Positions 1-6,993 of a DNA stretch of 20,597 bases are shown piece by piece. This DNA is from Deltaproteobacteria bacterium (GTDB taxonomy: Bacteria > Desulfobacterota > Desulfobaccia > Desulfobaccales > 0-14-0-80-60-11), in NCBI GenBank assembly GCA_019308625.1, contig JAFDHU010000025.1, positions 1-20,597 of the forward strand. Direction: 5' to 3'. Every line of letters begins with the position of its first letter. Position 1 is the stretch's first letter. The notes under the pieces are model-generated. The model did not search any database. It saw only the letters and a program-made list of their open reading frames with translations, and was not told the DNA's origin. The translations under genes and the position numbers were made by a program.

Positions 1-686
<686 letters not shown>

Positions 687-699
687 GCCAATTCACCTT

Positions 700-720
700 T
701 TTGCAGTTTTCAGTTTTCAG
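700..720. repeat. Three tandem 7-base repeats upstream of icd
   Basis: TTTGCAG is followed by two exact copies of TTTTCAG, an exact 7-base period. The array lies 14 bases upstream of the icd start codon, just beyond its ribosome binding site. Arrays with the same period but different heptamers occur near 6751, 6956, 14680 and 17065. Confidence 0.75.
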
Positions 721-881
721 CCAGCTAGCCGAAGAATCTAGACCCTTCGCCTGCGGTCAGGGTGACAAGTGAATCCCCATCTTGCTCCTGCTGATAATTA
801 AGCCACCCCGAAGCTCAAGGGATGATTGCCAAATAATTCTATCAGGTTCCCCGAAAGGACCAAGGAAAATCCCAGTTATTA

Positions 882-1014
882 TTGGGAGAGGGGGCAGGGG
901 TCGCGGACCCCTGCCCCCTCTCCCAAGCCCACTCCCCCAACCCCTTAAGGGGGGTTGGGAGGGGAGTTTGAGGGGAGCGGGGGATTGGCAATCCCCCGGC
1001 CCTCCCCTCAACTC
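882..1014. repeat. Cluster of three strong palindromes between icd and rlmN
   Basis: This fills the right part of the 326-base gap between icd and rlmN. Palindrome 1 has perfect 21-base arms (882-902 and 906-926) around a 3-base loop. Palindrome 2 is imperfect, around 935-960, with CCCAACCCC facing GGGGTTGGG across TTAA. Palindrome 3 has inner arms GGGGGATT (979-986) and AATCCCCC (990-997), plus outer arms 964-976 and 1003-1014 that run into the rlmN stop codon. No T-tract follows on either strand, so these are not classic intrinsic terminators, although palindrome 3 could protect or end the rlmN mRNA. The G-rich strand resembles REP/BIME-like intergenic repeats. The rest of the gap (721-881) shows nothing recognisable. 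Confidence 0.75.
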
Positions 1015-2056
1015 AACCTTTCCTACCCCAATTCCCCGTGGCCAACTGCCCGCAGGCGGCTTCGATGTCTTGGCCCCGGCTTTCCCGGATGAACACCGGG
1101 AAGTGGGCTTGGCGCAGAATTTCCTGAAATTCCAGTATTCGCTCCGGGGGAGGCGGGGCGTAGGGCAGTTTTGGATGGGGGTTGAAGGGGATGAGGTTGA
1201 TTTTGGCCCGGAAGCCTTTGAGCAGGCGGGCCAGTTTGCGGGCCTGGTCCGGGGAGTCGTTGACCCCGTTCAGGAGCACGTAGGCAAAGGTGATGCGCCG
1301 GTGCCGGGGCAGGGGGAAGTCCCGGCAGGCCTTGAGCACCGCCTCCAGGGGGTGTTTGCGGTTGACGGGCATGATGGCGCTTCGGGTGTCGTTGTCGGCG
1401 GCGTTGAGGGACACGGTGAGGTTGACCGGGACCTCCCGGCCCAGCCGGGGGATCAGGGGGGGCAGGCCCACGGTGGAGACGGTGACCCGCCGGGCGGAGA
1501 AGTTGAGGCCCCAGGGGGCCAGGATGAGGCGCAGGGCCCGGACAAGCACGGCGAAATTGGCCAGGGGCTCGCCCATGCCCATGAACACCAGGTTTTTCAG
1601 GGGCTTGTCGGAATCCAGGCGGGCCTTGACCTCCAGAATCTGGTTGACGATTTCGCTGACGGTGAGGTGGCGCTGGAAGCCCTGCTGGGCGGTGAGGCAG
1701 AAGCGGCAGCCCAAGGCGCAGCCCGCCTGGCTGGACAGGCACAGGGTAAGATGGTCCTCTTCGGGGATGAGGACGGATTCAATGCGGCGGCCGTCAGCCA
1801 AGCGCCAGCGGAATTTGCGGGTGCCGTCGGCGGAGAGGGCCTCCTGCTCCAGGGTCAGGCGGCTTATTAGGGCATGCCCGGCCAGCTCCTGGCGGAAGGC
1901 CCGGCTCAAGTCGGTCATTTCCTCAAAGTCCCGGGCGCCCTTGTAGAGCCATTTGGCCAGTTGCCGGGCCCGGTAGCGGGGCTGGCCCCAGGACTGCACA
2001 AGCTGCTCCAGCTCCTCCAGGGTGAGTTCCTTCAAATCTATGGCAGGAGGAAGCAT
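1013..2056 (-). CDS. rlmN: 23S rRNA/tRNA adenine-C2 methyltransferase RlmN (radical SAM)
   Basis: RlmN methylates C2 of A2503 in 23S rRNA and A37 of some tRNAs, using a [4Fe-4S] cluster, S-adenosylmethionine and a methyl-cysteine intermediate. The 347-residue product is full length for the family. The radical-SAM triad is C113-x3-C117-x2-C120 (CALGCRFC). FMGMGEPL is the typical GEP motif, VSLNAADNDTRS and MPVNRKHPL match the core, and C335 in IEAACGQLA is the conserved second catalytic cysteine. The ATG at 2056 has no clear ribosome binding site. The gene starts 24 bases after dksA and is last in the operon with dnaJ, moaC and dksA. Its stop codon overlaps the outer arm of a palindrome. Confidence 0.96.
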   Translation of the reverse strand: MLPPAIDLKELTLEELEQLVQSWGQPRYRARQLAKWLYKGARDFEEMTDLSRAFRQELAGHALISRLTLEQEALSADGTRKFRWRLADGRRIESVLIPEEDHLTLCLSSQAGCALGCRFCLTAQQGFQRHLTVSEIVNQILEVKARLDSDKPLKNLVFMGMGEPLANFAVLVRALRLILAPWGLNFSARRVTVSTVGLPPLIPRLGREVPVNLTVSLNAADNDTRSAIMPVNRKHPLEAVLKACRDFPLPRHRRITFAYVLLNGVNDSPDQARKLARLLKGFRAKINLIPFNPHPKLPYAPPPPERILEFQEILRQAHFPVFIRESRGQDIEAACGQLATGNWGRKG

Positions 2057-2080
2057 GGGGCGGCAGGGCGAAGGGAAGGG

Positions 2081-2446
2081 CTACAGACCTTTGGCCTTTT
2101 CCAGGGCCTCCATGCGGGATTTGCAGGAGATGCACATGGTGGTCACCGGCCGGGCCCGCAGGCGCTTCTCGGAGATTTCACCGCCGCAGATTTCGCAGAT
2201 GCCGTAGGTGCCGTCCTCGATGCGCTCCAAGGCCGCCTGGATTTTGGCGATGAGCTTGCGCTCCCGGTCCCGGATGCGCAGGATGAAGTTGCGGTCGGTT
2301 TCCAGCGCGGCGCGGTCGGTGGGGTCGGCAAACAGCGCGTTGCTGTCGTTGGTCATGGAGGTTCTGGTGATGTCGGCCTTGCCGATCAGCTCTTCCAGGC
2401 GTTCATGCAGCAGCGAACGGAAAAATTCCAGGCTCTGTTTGTCCAT
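2081..2446 (-). CDS. dksA: DksA/TraR-family RNA polymerase-binding transcription factor
   Basis: The protein acts in the secondary channel of RNA polymerase and, with ppGpp in studied species, tunes rRNA and stress promoters. The 121-residue product has the two-helix coiled coil with tip motif DPTDRA (D41 and D44, matching D71/D74 of E. coli DksA). It also has a four-cysteine zinc finger (C84, C87, C105, C108; CEICGG and CISCK). It is shorter than E. coli DksA at the N-terminus, as is common in deltaproteobacteria. The start is ATG at 2446. It lies 30 bases after moaC and 24 bases before rlmN on the same strand, so it is very probably cotranscribed with them. Confidence 0.93.
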   Translation of the reverse strand: MDKQSLEFFRSLLHERLEELIGKADITRTSMTNDSNALFADPTDRAALETDRNFILRIRDRERKLIAKIQAALERIEDGTYGICEICGGEISEKRLRARPVTTMCISCKSRMEALEKAKGL

Positions 2447-2476
2447 GATTGACTCACGGGGCCCCGGCCCGGGGGC

Positions 2477-2959
2477 TCAGGGCGAAGGGGCGAAGTAGGC
2501 GCCGCTGGCGCCGCCACTTTTTTCCAGCAAAAGCAGGTCTTGGATAATCATGCCGCGGTCCACGGCTTTGCACATGTCGTAGATGGTCAAGGCCGCGGTG
2601 GCTGCGGCCACCAGGGCCTCCATTTCCACGCCAGTGCGGGCTTCGGTGCGGACTCGGGACCGGATGACCACAGTGTGGTCGGCGGGGTCCGTACTGAAGT
2701 CAATGTCCACGCCGGTCAGGGGCAACGGGTGGCACAGGGGAATGAGTTGGGCCGTGTTTTTGGCGGCCATGATGCCGGCCAGCCGGGCCGCGGCCCACAC
2801 ATCGCCCTTGGGCAGCCCGCCGCTCAGCAGCAGCGGAAAAATCTTGGGGCCCACCCGGATGCGGCAGGAAGCGGCGGCCTCCCTTCTGGTGACGGGCTTG
2901 TCCCCCACCTCCACCATGGTCAGCCGGCCTTGTTCATCCAGATGGGTGAATTCACTCAT
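2477..2959 (-). CDS. moaC: Cyclic pyranopterin monophosphate synthase MoaC
   Basis: MoaC converts the MoaA product (3',8-cyclo-GTP) to cyclic pyranopterin monophosphate in molybdenum cofactor synthesis. It reads MSEFTHLDEQGRLTMVEV, KGDVWAAARLAGI, AAKNTAQLIPLCHPLPL, RTGVEMEALVA and YDMCKAVDRGM. The D and K of the last motif match the catalytic D128/K131 of E. coli MoaC. It is 160 residues from the ATG at 2959, the start that matches known MoaC N-termini. A TTG at 2968 gives three more residues and has AGGA at a reasonable spacing, so it cannot be excluded. The start overlaps the end of the dnaJ-like gene by 8 bases, suggesting translational coupling. No other molybdenum cofactor gene is in the window. 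Confidence 0.95.
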   Translation of the reverse strand: MSEFTHLDEQGRLTMVEVGDKPVTRREAAASCRIRVGPKIFPLLLSGGLPKGDVWAAARLAGIMAAKNTAQLIPLCHPLPLTGVDIDFSTDPADHTVVIRSRVRTEARTGVEMEALVAAATAALTIYDMCKAVDRGMIIQDLLLLEKSGGASGAYFAPSP

Positions 2960-3986
2960 GGGCGGCAAAGCTCAGTTCCTGCTGCTCCAGGCGCCGGAAC
3001 TCTTCCAGAATCTCCCGCTGCCGGGGGGTGATGCCGGCGGGGGTGGTCACTACCAGCTCCACAATCTGGTCGCCGGCAGCCTGGCCGGGACCGGCCGGCA
3101 CGCCCAGACCGGGGAATCTCAACACCTTGCCGGAGGATGTCCCGGGAGGCACATATACTGACCGGAAGCCGTTGAGGGTGGGGACCCGGATGGTGCCCCC
3201 CAGGGCCGCCTTGGCAAAGGAAATCTCCAGCTTGCAATGCAGATCGTTGCCCTTACGGGTGAAGAAGGAATGGGGCTCCACGGAGATGACCACTTCCAAA
3301 TTGCCGGGGGGGCCGTTGTGGAAGCCCCGGCCGCCTTCGCCCACAAACCGCAGGCGGGTGCCGTCCTTGGTGCCCGGTGGAATTTTGAGATGATAGTGCC
3401 TAAAGGTCTTTTGATAGCCCGAGCCTTGGCAGACCCGGCACGGGGATTCCAGTAGCTGGCCCAGGCCCTGGCAGCGCTGGCAGGCCAGACGCAGGCGCAA
3501 CATGCCGGGTCCCAGAGGACGGCGTCCGGTGCCCTGACAATCCGGGCAGGTCCGGGAACCATAGTGCGGTTCCTGTCCGGTGCTGTTGCAGTGAGGGCAG
3601 GCGTGCACCTGGGGCACCTGAATAGTGGTTTCCAGCCCTTGCATGGCGGCCATGAAGGAAATCTGCAGGTCGTAACGGAAGTCCGGACCCGAGGTGCAGG
3701 CTTGGGGGGCCGTGCCGGAGATCCCGAAGTATTCCTCAAAGAGATCGTCCTTTACCTTGAATTCGGCTTGGCGATACTGCTGACGGCGCTTCCGGGAGCG
3801 GGCCCGGGCCGCCCGGATGCTCTCATAAGCCTCCACCACCCGCCGGAATTGCGCCGCAGCCTCGGGATTATCCGGATTACGGTCCGGATGGCAGGCATAC
3901 ACCAAGGCCCGGAACCGGCTGCGGATTTCCTCCCAACTGGCCCTGGGTGATACCTTCAGAATGCGATAACCTTCCCGTGCCGTCAT
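2952..3986 (-). CDS. dnaJ: DnaJ-type Hsp40 co-chaperone, poor in the Gly/Phe region
   Basis: This is a type-I J-protein that would stimulate Hsp70 (DnaK) ATPase and deliver substrates. The J domain near residues 4-60 contains the HPD motif (ACHPDRNPDN). Four zinc-binding repeats follow: CPHCNSTG, CPDCQGTG, CQRCQGLG and CRVCQGSG. C-terminal substrate domains follow (LKIPPGTKDGTRLRF, RVPTLNG). The usual Gly/Phe-rich linker is replaced by a charged stretch (FKVKDDLFEEYFG) that is poor in glycine, so this may be a second, specialised J-protein rather than the main DnaJ. The ATG at 3986 places the J domain at the N-terminus as usual; an upstream GTG at 4010 would add eight residues but lacks a ribosome binding site. 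It is first in the operon with moaC, dksA and rlmN. No dnaK or grpE is nearby. Confidence 0.9.
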   Translation of the reverse strand: MTAREGYRILKVSPRASWEEIRSRFRALVYACHPDRNPDNPEAAAQFRRVVEAYESIRAARARSRKRRQQYRQAEFKVKDDLFEEYFGISGTAPQACTSGPDFRYDLQISFMAAMQGLETTIQVPQVHACPHCNSTGQEPHYGSRTCPDCQGTGRRPLGPGMLRLRLACQRCQGLGQLLESPCRVCQGSGYQKTFRHYHLKIPPGTKDGTRLRFVGEGGRGFHNGPPGNLEVVISVEPHSFFTRKGNDLHCKLEISFAKAALGGTIRVPTLNGFRSVYVPPGTSSGKVLRFPGLGVPAGPGQAAGDQIVELVVTTPAGITPRQREILEEFRRLEQQELSFAAHE

Positions 3987-4373
3987 GCTACTGGTGACCG
4001 GCGGCCTCACCAGGGGAGAGCTTTCGGGCTCCTGGTCTCCTTTCCCTGCCGGCGCCGGCGCCGTTACGCTTTTCCTGACTCAGAATTCGTGCAAACCAAA
4101 CCTTTTCTTAAACCCCGGGATGCAGCCTGTTACAGCCGAACCCGGAGCCCGAGCCCCTATCAACATTTATTTATAAAATATCTGGCTCGGCCTGTAAACC
4201 TGAAAATACTTGGCCCTGCCGGACTGTCCGGCTCCTTCCGGCCTTTCCTCTGGCCCCGGTGGCGTAAGCCTGAGGTGATATCACGCTGGGGAAAAAATTG
4301 ACTTCCCTCTCGGGGTCAATTGGGGTAACATAGTAGCTTGAAAAATTATTCGTCTTATCAATGGGTTATTTAA
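3987..4373. other. Divergent intergenic region with small palindromes
   Basis: This 387-base gap separates the minus-strand dnaJ operon from the plus-strand gene at 4374. Besides the promoter at 4170-4198 it holds three elements. One is a GC palindrome at 4051-4062 in the dnaJ leader. The second is the 10-base palindrome GTGATATCAC at 4275-4284. The third is an inverted repeat AATTGAC (4296-4302) and GTCAATT (4315-4321), which contains a -35-like TTGACT at 4298. No -10 box at correct spacing was found for that -35, so the plus-strand promoter is unresolved. No credible reading frame is present. Confidence 0.5.
4170..4198 (-). promoter_or_regulatory. Sigma70-type promoter of the dnaJ-moaC-dksA-rlmN operon
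   Basis: Read on the minus strand, the -35 box is TTTACA (4198-4193) and the -10 box is TATAAA (4175-4170), separated by exactly 17 bases. It implies a leader of about 175 bases before the dnaJ ATG at 3986. The boxes are seen; activity is inferred. Confidence 0.7.
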
Positions 4374-5219
4374 ATGCTGGTAACCTGTGAGCAGTGCCAC
4401 ACCACCTTTCGCCTGGACGAGAGCCTGATTACCCGGGAGGTGGTCAAGGTGCGCTGTTCCCGCTGTCAGCACGTCTTTACCGTGGCCCGTCCTGCGGGCG
4501 GGGCGGGGGCCTCCGCGGAGGTGGAGACGGAGCCCCCCGGGGGGGAACCGGAGGCCCGGATGCCGCCGGCGGAGCCCGGGGCCGATGAGACGGGTGGTCC
4601 TTCGGAGTCCGAACCTTCCTTGCCGGCAGCTCCCGGTGAGCCCCGCAGCACCCTGCGGGCCGTGGCGGTGGCCGTGCTGGCTGGCTGTCTGCTGGGACTC
4701 TTGCTAGCTTTGCTTTCCTTGTGGTACTTTGGAAGCAAACAGCCGGCGCCGCCGGGCCCTGCCACTGCGGGAAGCCTGGCACCCCCCCTGCCGCCGGTCA
4801 GCCCTGCGGAACTACGTCACCTGGTCATTGACCTCAAAGACGCCCGCTATCAGGGCTTGGTCAACGTCAAGGGCGGGCAGCTTCTGGTCATTGAGGGAGT
4901 GGTGAAAAACCTTACCGGGGAGGCCCGGGGGCCCATCCGCCTCAAGGTCACCCTGACGGATGCCCTGAATCGGCCGGTACGGGAACTGCTGTTCTACAGC
5001 GGCACCACCCTATCGGAGGAGGAACTCCGTAACCTGAACCCCGAAGAGATCAAACGCTGGCTGGCCACCCCCGGCGGGCGGGACGGAACCCGGGTGCTTA
5101 AGCCGGGGGAGTCCCAGCCCTTTACTGCGGTGCTGTTCGGGGTGCCCGACAATCTGGCTGAGGCCCGCTATGGCTTCAACCTCGTGGTGGTGGAGGGGCC
5201 TCAAGCTCCGGGTAAATAA
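4374..5219 (+). CDS. MJ0042-type zinc-finger, DUF3426-like membrane protein
   Basis: The 281-residue protein starts with an MJ0042-type zinc ribbon: C5-x2-C8 and C28-x2-C31 (CEQCHTTF and VRCSRCQHVF). A low-complexity Pro/Glu/Ala linker spans about residues 40-90, followed by one hydrophobic segment at about 94-120 (AVLAGCLLGLLLALLSLWYF). The C-terminal domain at about 135-275 resembles DUF3426, a beta-rich domain with a hydrated-core pattern (VVKNLTGEARGPIRLKVTL, LKPGESQPFTAVLFG). By the usual topology the zinc finger is cytoplasmic and the C-terminal domain periplasmic. The family is common in delta- and other proteobacteria and its function is not established. It is probably cotranscribed with the next two genes (8-base gap to 5228). 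The start is ATG at 4374 with a weak ribosome binding site. Confidence 0.85.
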   Translation: MLVTCEQCHTTFRLDESLITREVVKVRCSRCQHVFTVARPAGGAGASAEVETEPPGGEPEARMPPAEPGADETGGPSESEPSLPAAPGEPRSTLRAVAVAVLAGCLLGLLLALLSLWYFGSKQPAPPGPATAGSLAPPLPPVSPAELRHLVIDLKDARYQGLVNVKGGQLLVIEGVVKNLTGEARGPIRLKVTLTDALNRPVRELLFYSGTTLSEEELRNLNPEEIKRWLATPGGRDGTRVLKPGESQPFTAVLFGVPDNLAEARYGFNLVVVEGPQAPGK

Positions 5220-5227
5220 AGGTGGTT

Positions 5228-5887
5228 ATGTTCAAACGCCTGTGGTCCAGATTCGGTGGGGAGCGCGCCGTTCACAAGGCAACGGTGCGCATTGATTTTT
5301 TTCCCCAGGACCTGGCCGTGCCGCGGATTTTCTGGCACCAGAGCCGGGAGCCGGCCCAGGACACCGTGGCCCTGGGCCTCTTCTTCTATGCCCGCATTCT
5401 GTATGAGCTGGCGGAGCTGAACGAAACCCGGACGGCCAAGGAACTCATGTGCTTTTTGGACAAAGTGCGGGGGCTGGTGCTGGCCCAGGAGGGTGAAGTG
5501 AAGCGTCCCCGGCTGCCTCTGGGGGCGGTGCGTCTGGGGGAAGCCCCCGGTCAGGAACCGCCCTTGCGGCAGTATCGGGCGGAGTTCTACCAGGGGCAGG
5601 ACGGCGGCTTTCGCCTGGATTTCCAGGGGAGCATAGGCAAAGAAGGGTTTTATCTTCCCGCCGCCTTCCTGGTATTTTTACAAACCTGCATTAATGATTT
5701 GCCGGAGGAGGACCTCAAGCAGTTGCTTACGGGCGTTGGCCGGTTGCACACCTACTACCGCTACCGCAAGGACTTTTGGGACGGCACGGCCATCACCGCT
5801 GGCCCTGCCTTTGCCCTGAGCCGGGAGGAGATTGCTCCCAAGGAGACCGCGTCTGAGTCTAAGACTCCCCAGCCGGAAGAGGAATGA
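5228..5887 (+). CDS. Conserved-looking hypothetical protein
   Basis: I do not recognise this family. From the ATG at 5228 it is 219 residues. The ATG is preferred over a GTG at 5222 because AAAGGTGG (5218-5225) is correctly spaced only for the ATG. The product begins with a basic segment (MFKRLWSRFGG), has no clear membrane helix and ends in an acidic, low-complexity tail (about residues 195-219). The middle is mixed alpha/beta in composition, with a long helical stretch around ALGLFFYARILYELAELNE. Codon use is GC-rich at third positions like its neighbours, which supports real coding. It follows the DUF3426-like gene by 8 bases and precedes a small membrane protein gene by 21, so one transcript is likely. 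Confidence 0.75.
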   Translation: MFKRLWSRFGGERAVHKATVRIDFFPQDLAVPRIFWHQSREPAQDTVALGLFFYARILYELAELNETRTAKELMCFLDKVRGLVLAQEGEVKRPRLPLGAVRLGEAPGQEPPLRQYRAEFYQGQDGGFRLDFQGSIGKEGFYLPAAFLVFLQTCINDLPEEDLKQLLTGVGRLHTYYRYRKDFWDGTAITAGPAFALSREEIAPKETASESKTPQPEEE

Positions 5888-5908
5888 CGCCTGGGAAGGA
5901 GGAGCTTC

Positions 5909-6091
5909 ATGTCAATGGGAAAAAGGCTGCTGCTCACGGTGCTGGCTATGCTGGTGTTCAGCTATATTGCCGGCATATTTTGGAAGAACACCTTCAACAC
6001 CCTCATGCCCAGCTATCTGGCTGGCATCATCGGCGGTCTGATTGCCTTGCCGGTTTGGGAAATGCTCAAGCCCAAGGCTCCCAAGACCTGA
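5909..6091 (+). CDS. Small two-helix membrane protein (60 residues)
   Basis: The short product has two predicted membrane helices: residues about 6-23 (LLLTVLAMLVFSYIAGIF) and about 34-52 (YLAGIIGGLIALPVW). Basic residues lie at both ends (GKR, KPKAPK), suggesting a hairpin with both termini in the cytoplasm. The start ATG at 5909 has a very strong ribosome binding site, AAGGAGGAG (5896-5904). It is the last gene of the 4374-6091 unit; the terminator at 6103-6134 follows. Function is unknown. The strong ribosome binding site and well-formed helices make it a real gene despite its size. Confidence 0.75.
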   Translation: MSMGKRLLLTVLAMLVFSYIAGIFWKNTFNTLMPSYLAGIIGGLIALPVWEMLKPKAPKT

Positions 6092-6102
6092 GGCGATCCC
6101 CT

Positions 6103-6134
6103 AAAACAAAAAGGCAGGGCGGTGGCCCTGCCTT
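6103..6134 (-). terminator. Intrinsic terminator between convergent genes
   Basis: Perfect 10-base arms AAGGCAGGGC (6111-6120) and GCCCTGCCTT (6125-6134) enclose a 4-base loop. On the minus strand the hairpin is followed by TTTGTTTT, giving a typical terminator for the gene at 6159-6740. On the plus strand it may also slow transcription from 5909-6091, but the T-tract there is poor. Confidence 0.8.
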
Positions 6135-6158
6135 ATCCAGCCTCTTGCCGCCTAGAGT

Positions 6159-6740
6159 TTAGGTCGACATTTTCTCCAGAAGGCCTGCCTTGATGCGATC
6201 AAATTCCTCGGCGGTGATGACCCCCTCATCCCTCAGGCGCATAAATTCCTCCAGCTCCTGCCGGAGGCGCTCGGGAGGCAGGGAGGTATTGGCCTCCACC
6301 GCTTCTGCCGTGACCGTCTGCGGGCCTGCCAGAGCCAGGGGCACCTGGGCCTGGGGCAGAGCCTCGGGCCAGTTGCCCCGGCCCTTGTAACGCAGGGTGA
6401 GGACGCCGTTCAACAGGGAAATCTCCACGTCCTTGCCGCTGGCCGTGGCCTCCCGCACCATCTCCTGAAACTCCCCGCTCTGGGTCGCCAGGCGCTGCTT
6501 GAAGCGGCCCCAGCTTCGGTACAGGCGCCACCCGACAATGCCCAGGATGCCGACAAAGCCCGCGAAGATGTAAGCATTGAAGCCCAGAACCCCGGTGAGC
6601 CACACCAGAGCCACAATTAGCACAAAGGGGATGCAGATCAGGAAAATAAGCAGGCTGTAGAAGCTGGCAATGCTACCGAAGGAGGCGTTGGTGGGGTCAC
6701 CCTCCCCTTTGAATCGGAATCGCGAAAAGAATTTACCCAT
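6159..6740 (-). CDS. SHOCT-domain membrane protein
   Basis: The 193-residue protein has two membrane segments at about residues 27-48 (FYSLLIFLICIPFVLIVALV) and 52-71 (LGFNAYIFAGFVGILGIVGW). A soluble region follows. The C-terminus is a SHOCT motif at about 162-192 (LEEFMRLRDEGVITAEEFDR and KAGLLEKM), a short helical module common at the ends of bacterial membrane proteins and thought to aid oligomerisation. The specific role is unknown. The start is ATG at 6740. A 7-base repeat array begins 11 bases upstream, where the promoter would normally lie. It ends at an intrinsic terminator and converges with the 4374-6091 genes. Confidence 0.82.
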   Translation of the reverse strand: MGKFFSRFRFKGEGDPTNASFGSIASFYSLLIFLICIPFVLIVALVWLTGVLGFNAYIFAGFVGILGIVGWRLYRSWGRFKQRLATQSGEFQEMVREATASGKDVEISLLNGVLTLRYKGRGNWPEALPQAQVPLALAGPQTVTAEAVEANTSLPPERLRQELEEFMRLRDEGVITAEEFDRIKAGLLEKMST

Positions 6741-6750
6741 TTTAGTGGTA

Positions 6751-6778
6751 GTTTTTGGTTTTTGGCTTCCGGTTTCCG
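6751..6778. repeat. Four tandem 7-base repeats upstream of the SHOCT gene
   Basis: Successive heptamers GTTTTTG, GTTTTTG, GCTTCCG and GTTTCCG keep an exact 7-base period while the unit changes. They begin 11 bases upstream of the start codon at 6740. The G-T-rich orientation is opposite to the A-C-rich array at 6956-6989, so the two form an inverted pair around the intergenic region 6779-6955. Confidence 0.75.
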
Positions 6779-6955
6779 GTAGATAAATAGTCCATTAAGA
6801 GGTCAAAAAATGATGCCGCCCGCCAAGTCCGGCCGGAAGACCTGAAGGAACGCTTCACCTCTCGCCCTTTCAACCGACTCCCGGGTTTTTGCCTTTCATC
6901 CGGTGGGCTGTCAAGTCTTGCCGGCGGCCTCTCTACCCGGAACTTTTTAAATATT

Positions 6956-6989
6956 AACCGAAAAACCGAAAACCGAAAACCGAAAACTG
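6956..6989. repeat. Tandem ACCGAAA repeats after the aminopeptidase gene
   Basis: CCG recurs at 6958, 6966, 6973 and 6980, within AACCGAAA/ACCGAAA units of period 8 then 7, 7. The array ends 4 bases beyond the aminopeptidase stop codon (6994-6996, minus strand). It is roughly the inverted counterpart of the array at 6751. Between them, a minus-strand TTGACA (6914-6909) has only a poor -10 partner; nothing else is recognisable. Confidence 0.75.
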
Positions 6990-6993
6990 CCCT

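Noticed and set aside
782..1870. Plus-strand open frame of 362 codons
   Set aside because: It runs antisense through rlmN and the palindrome cluster, has repeat-derived residues at its start and resembles no protein.
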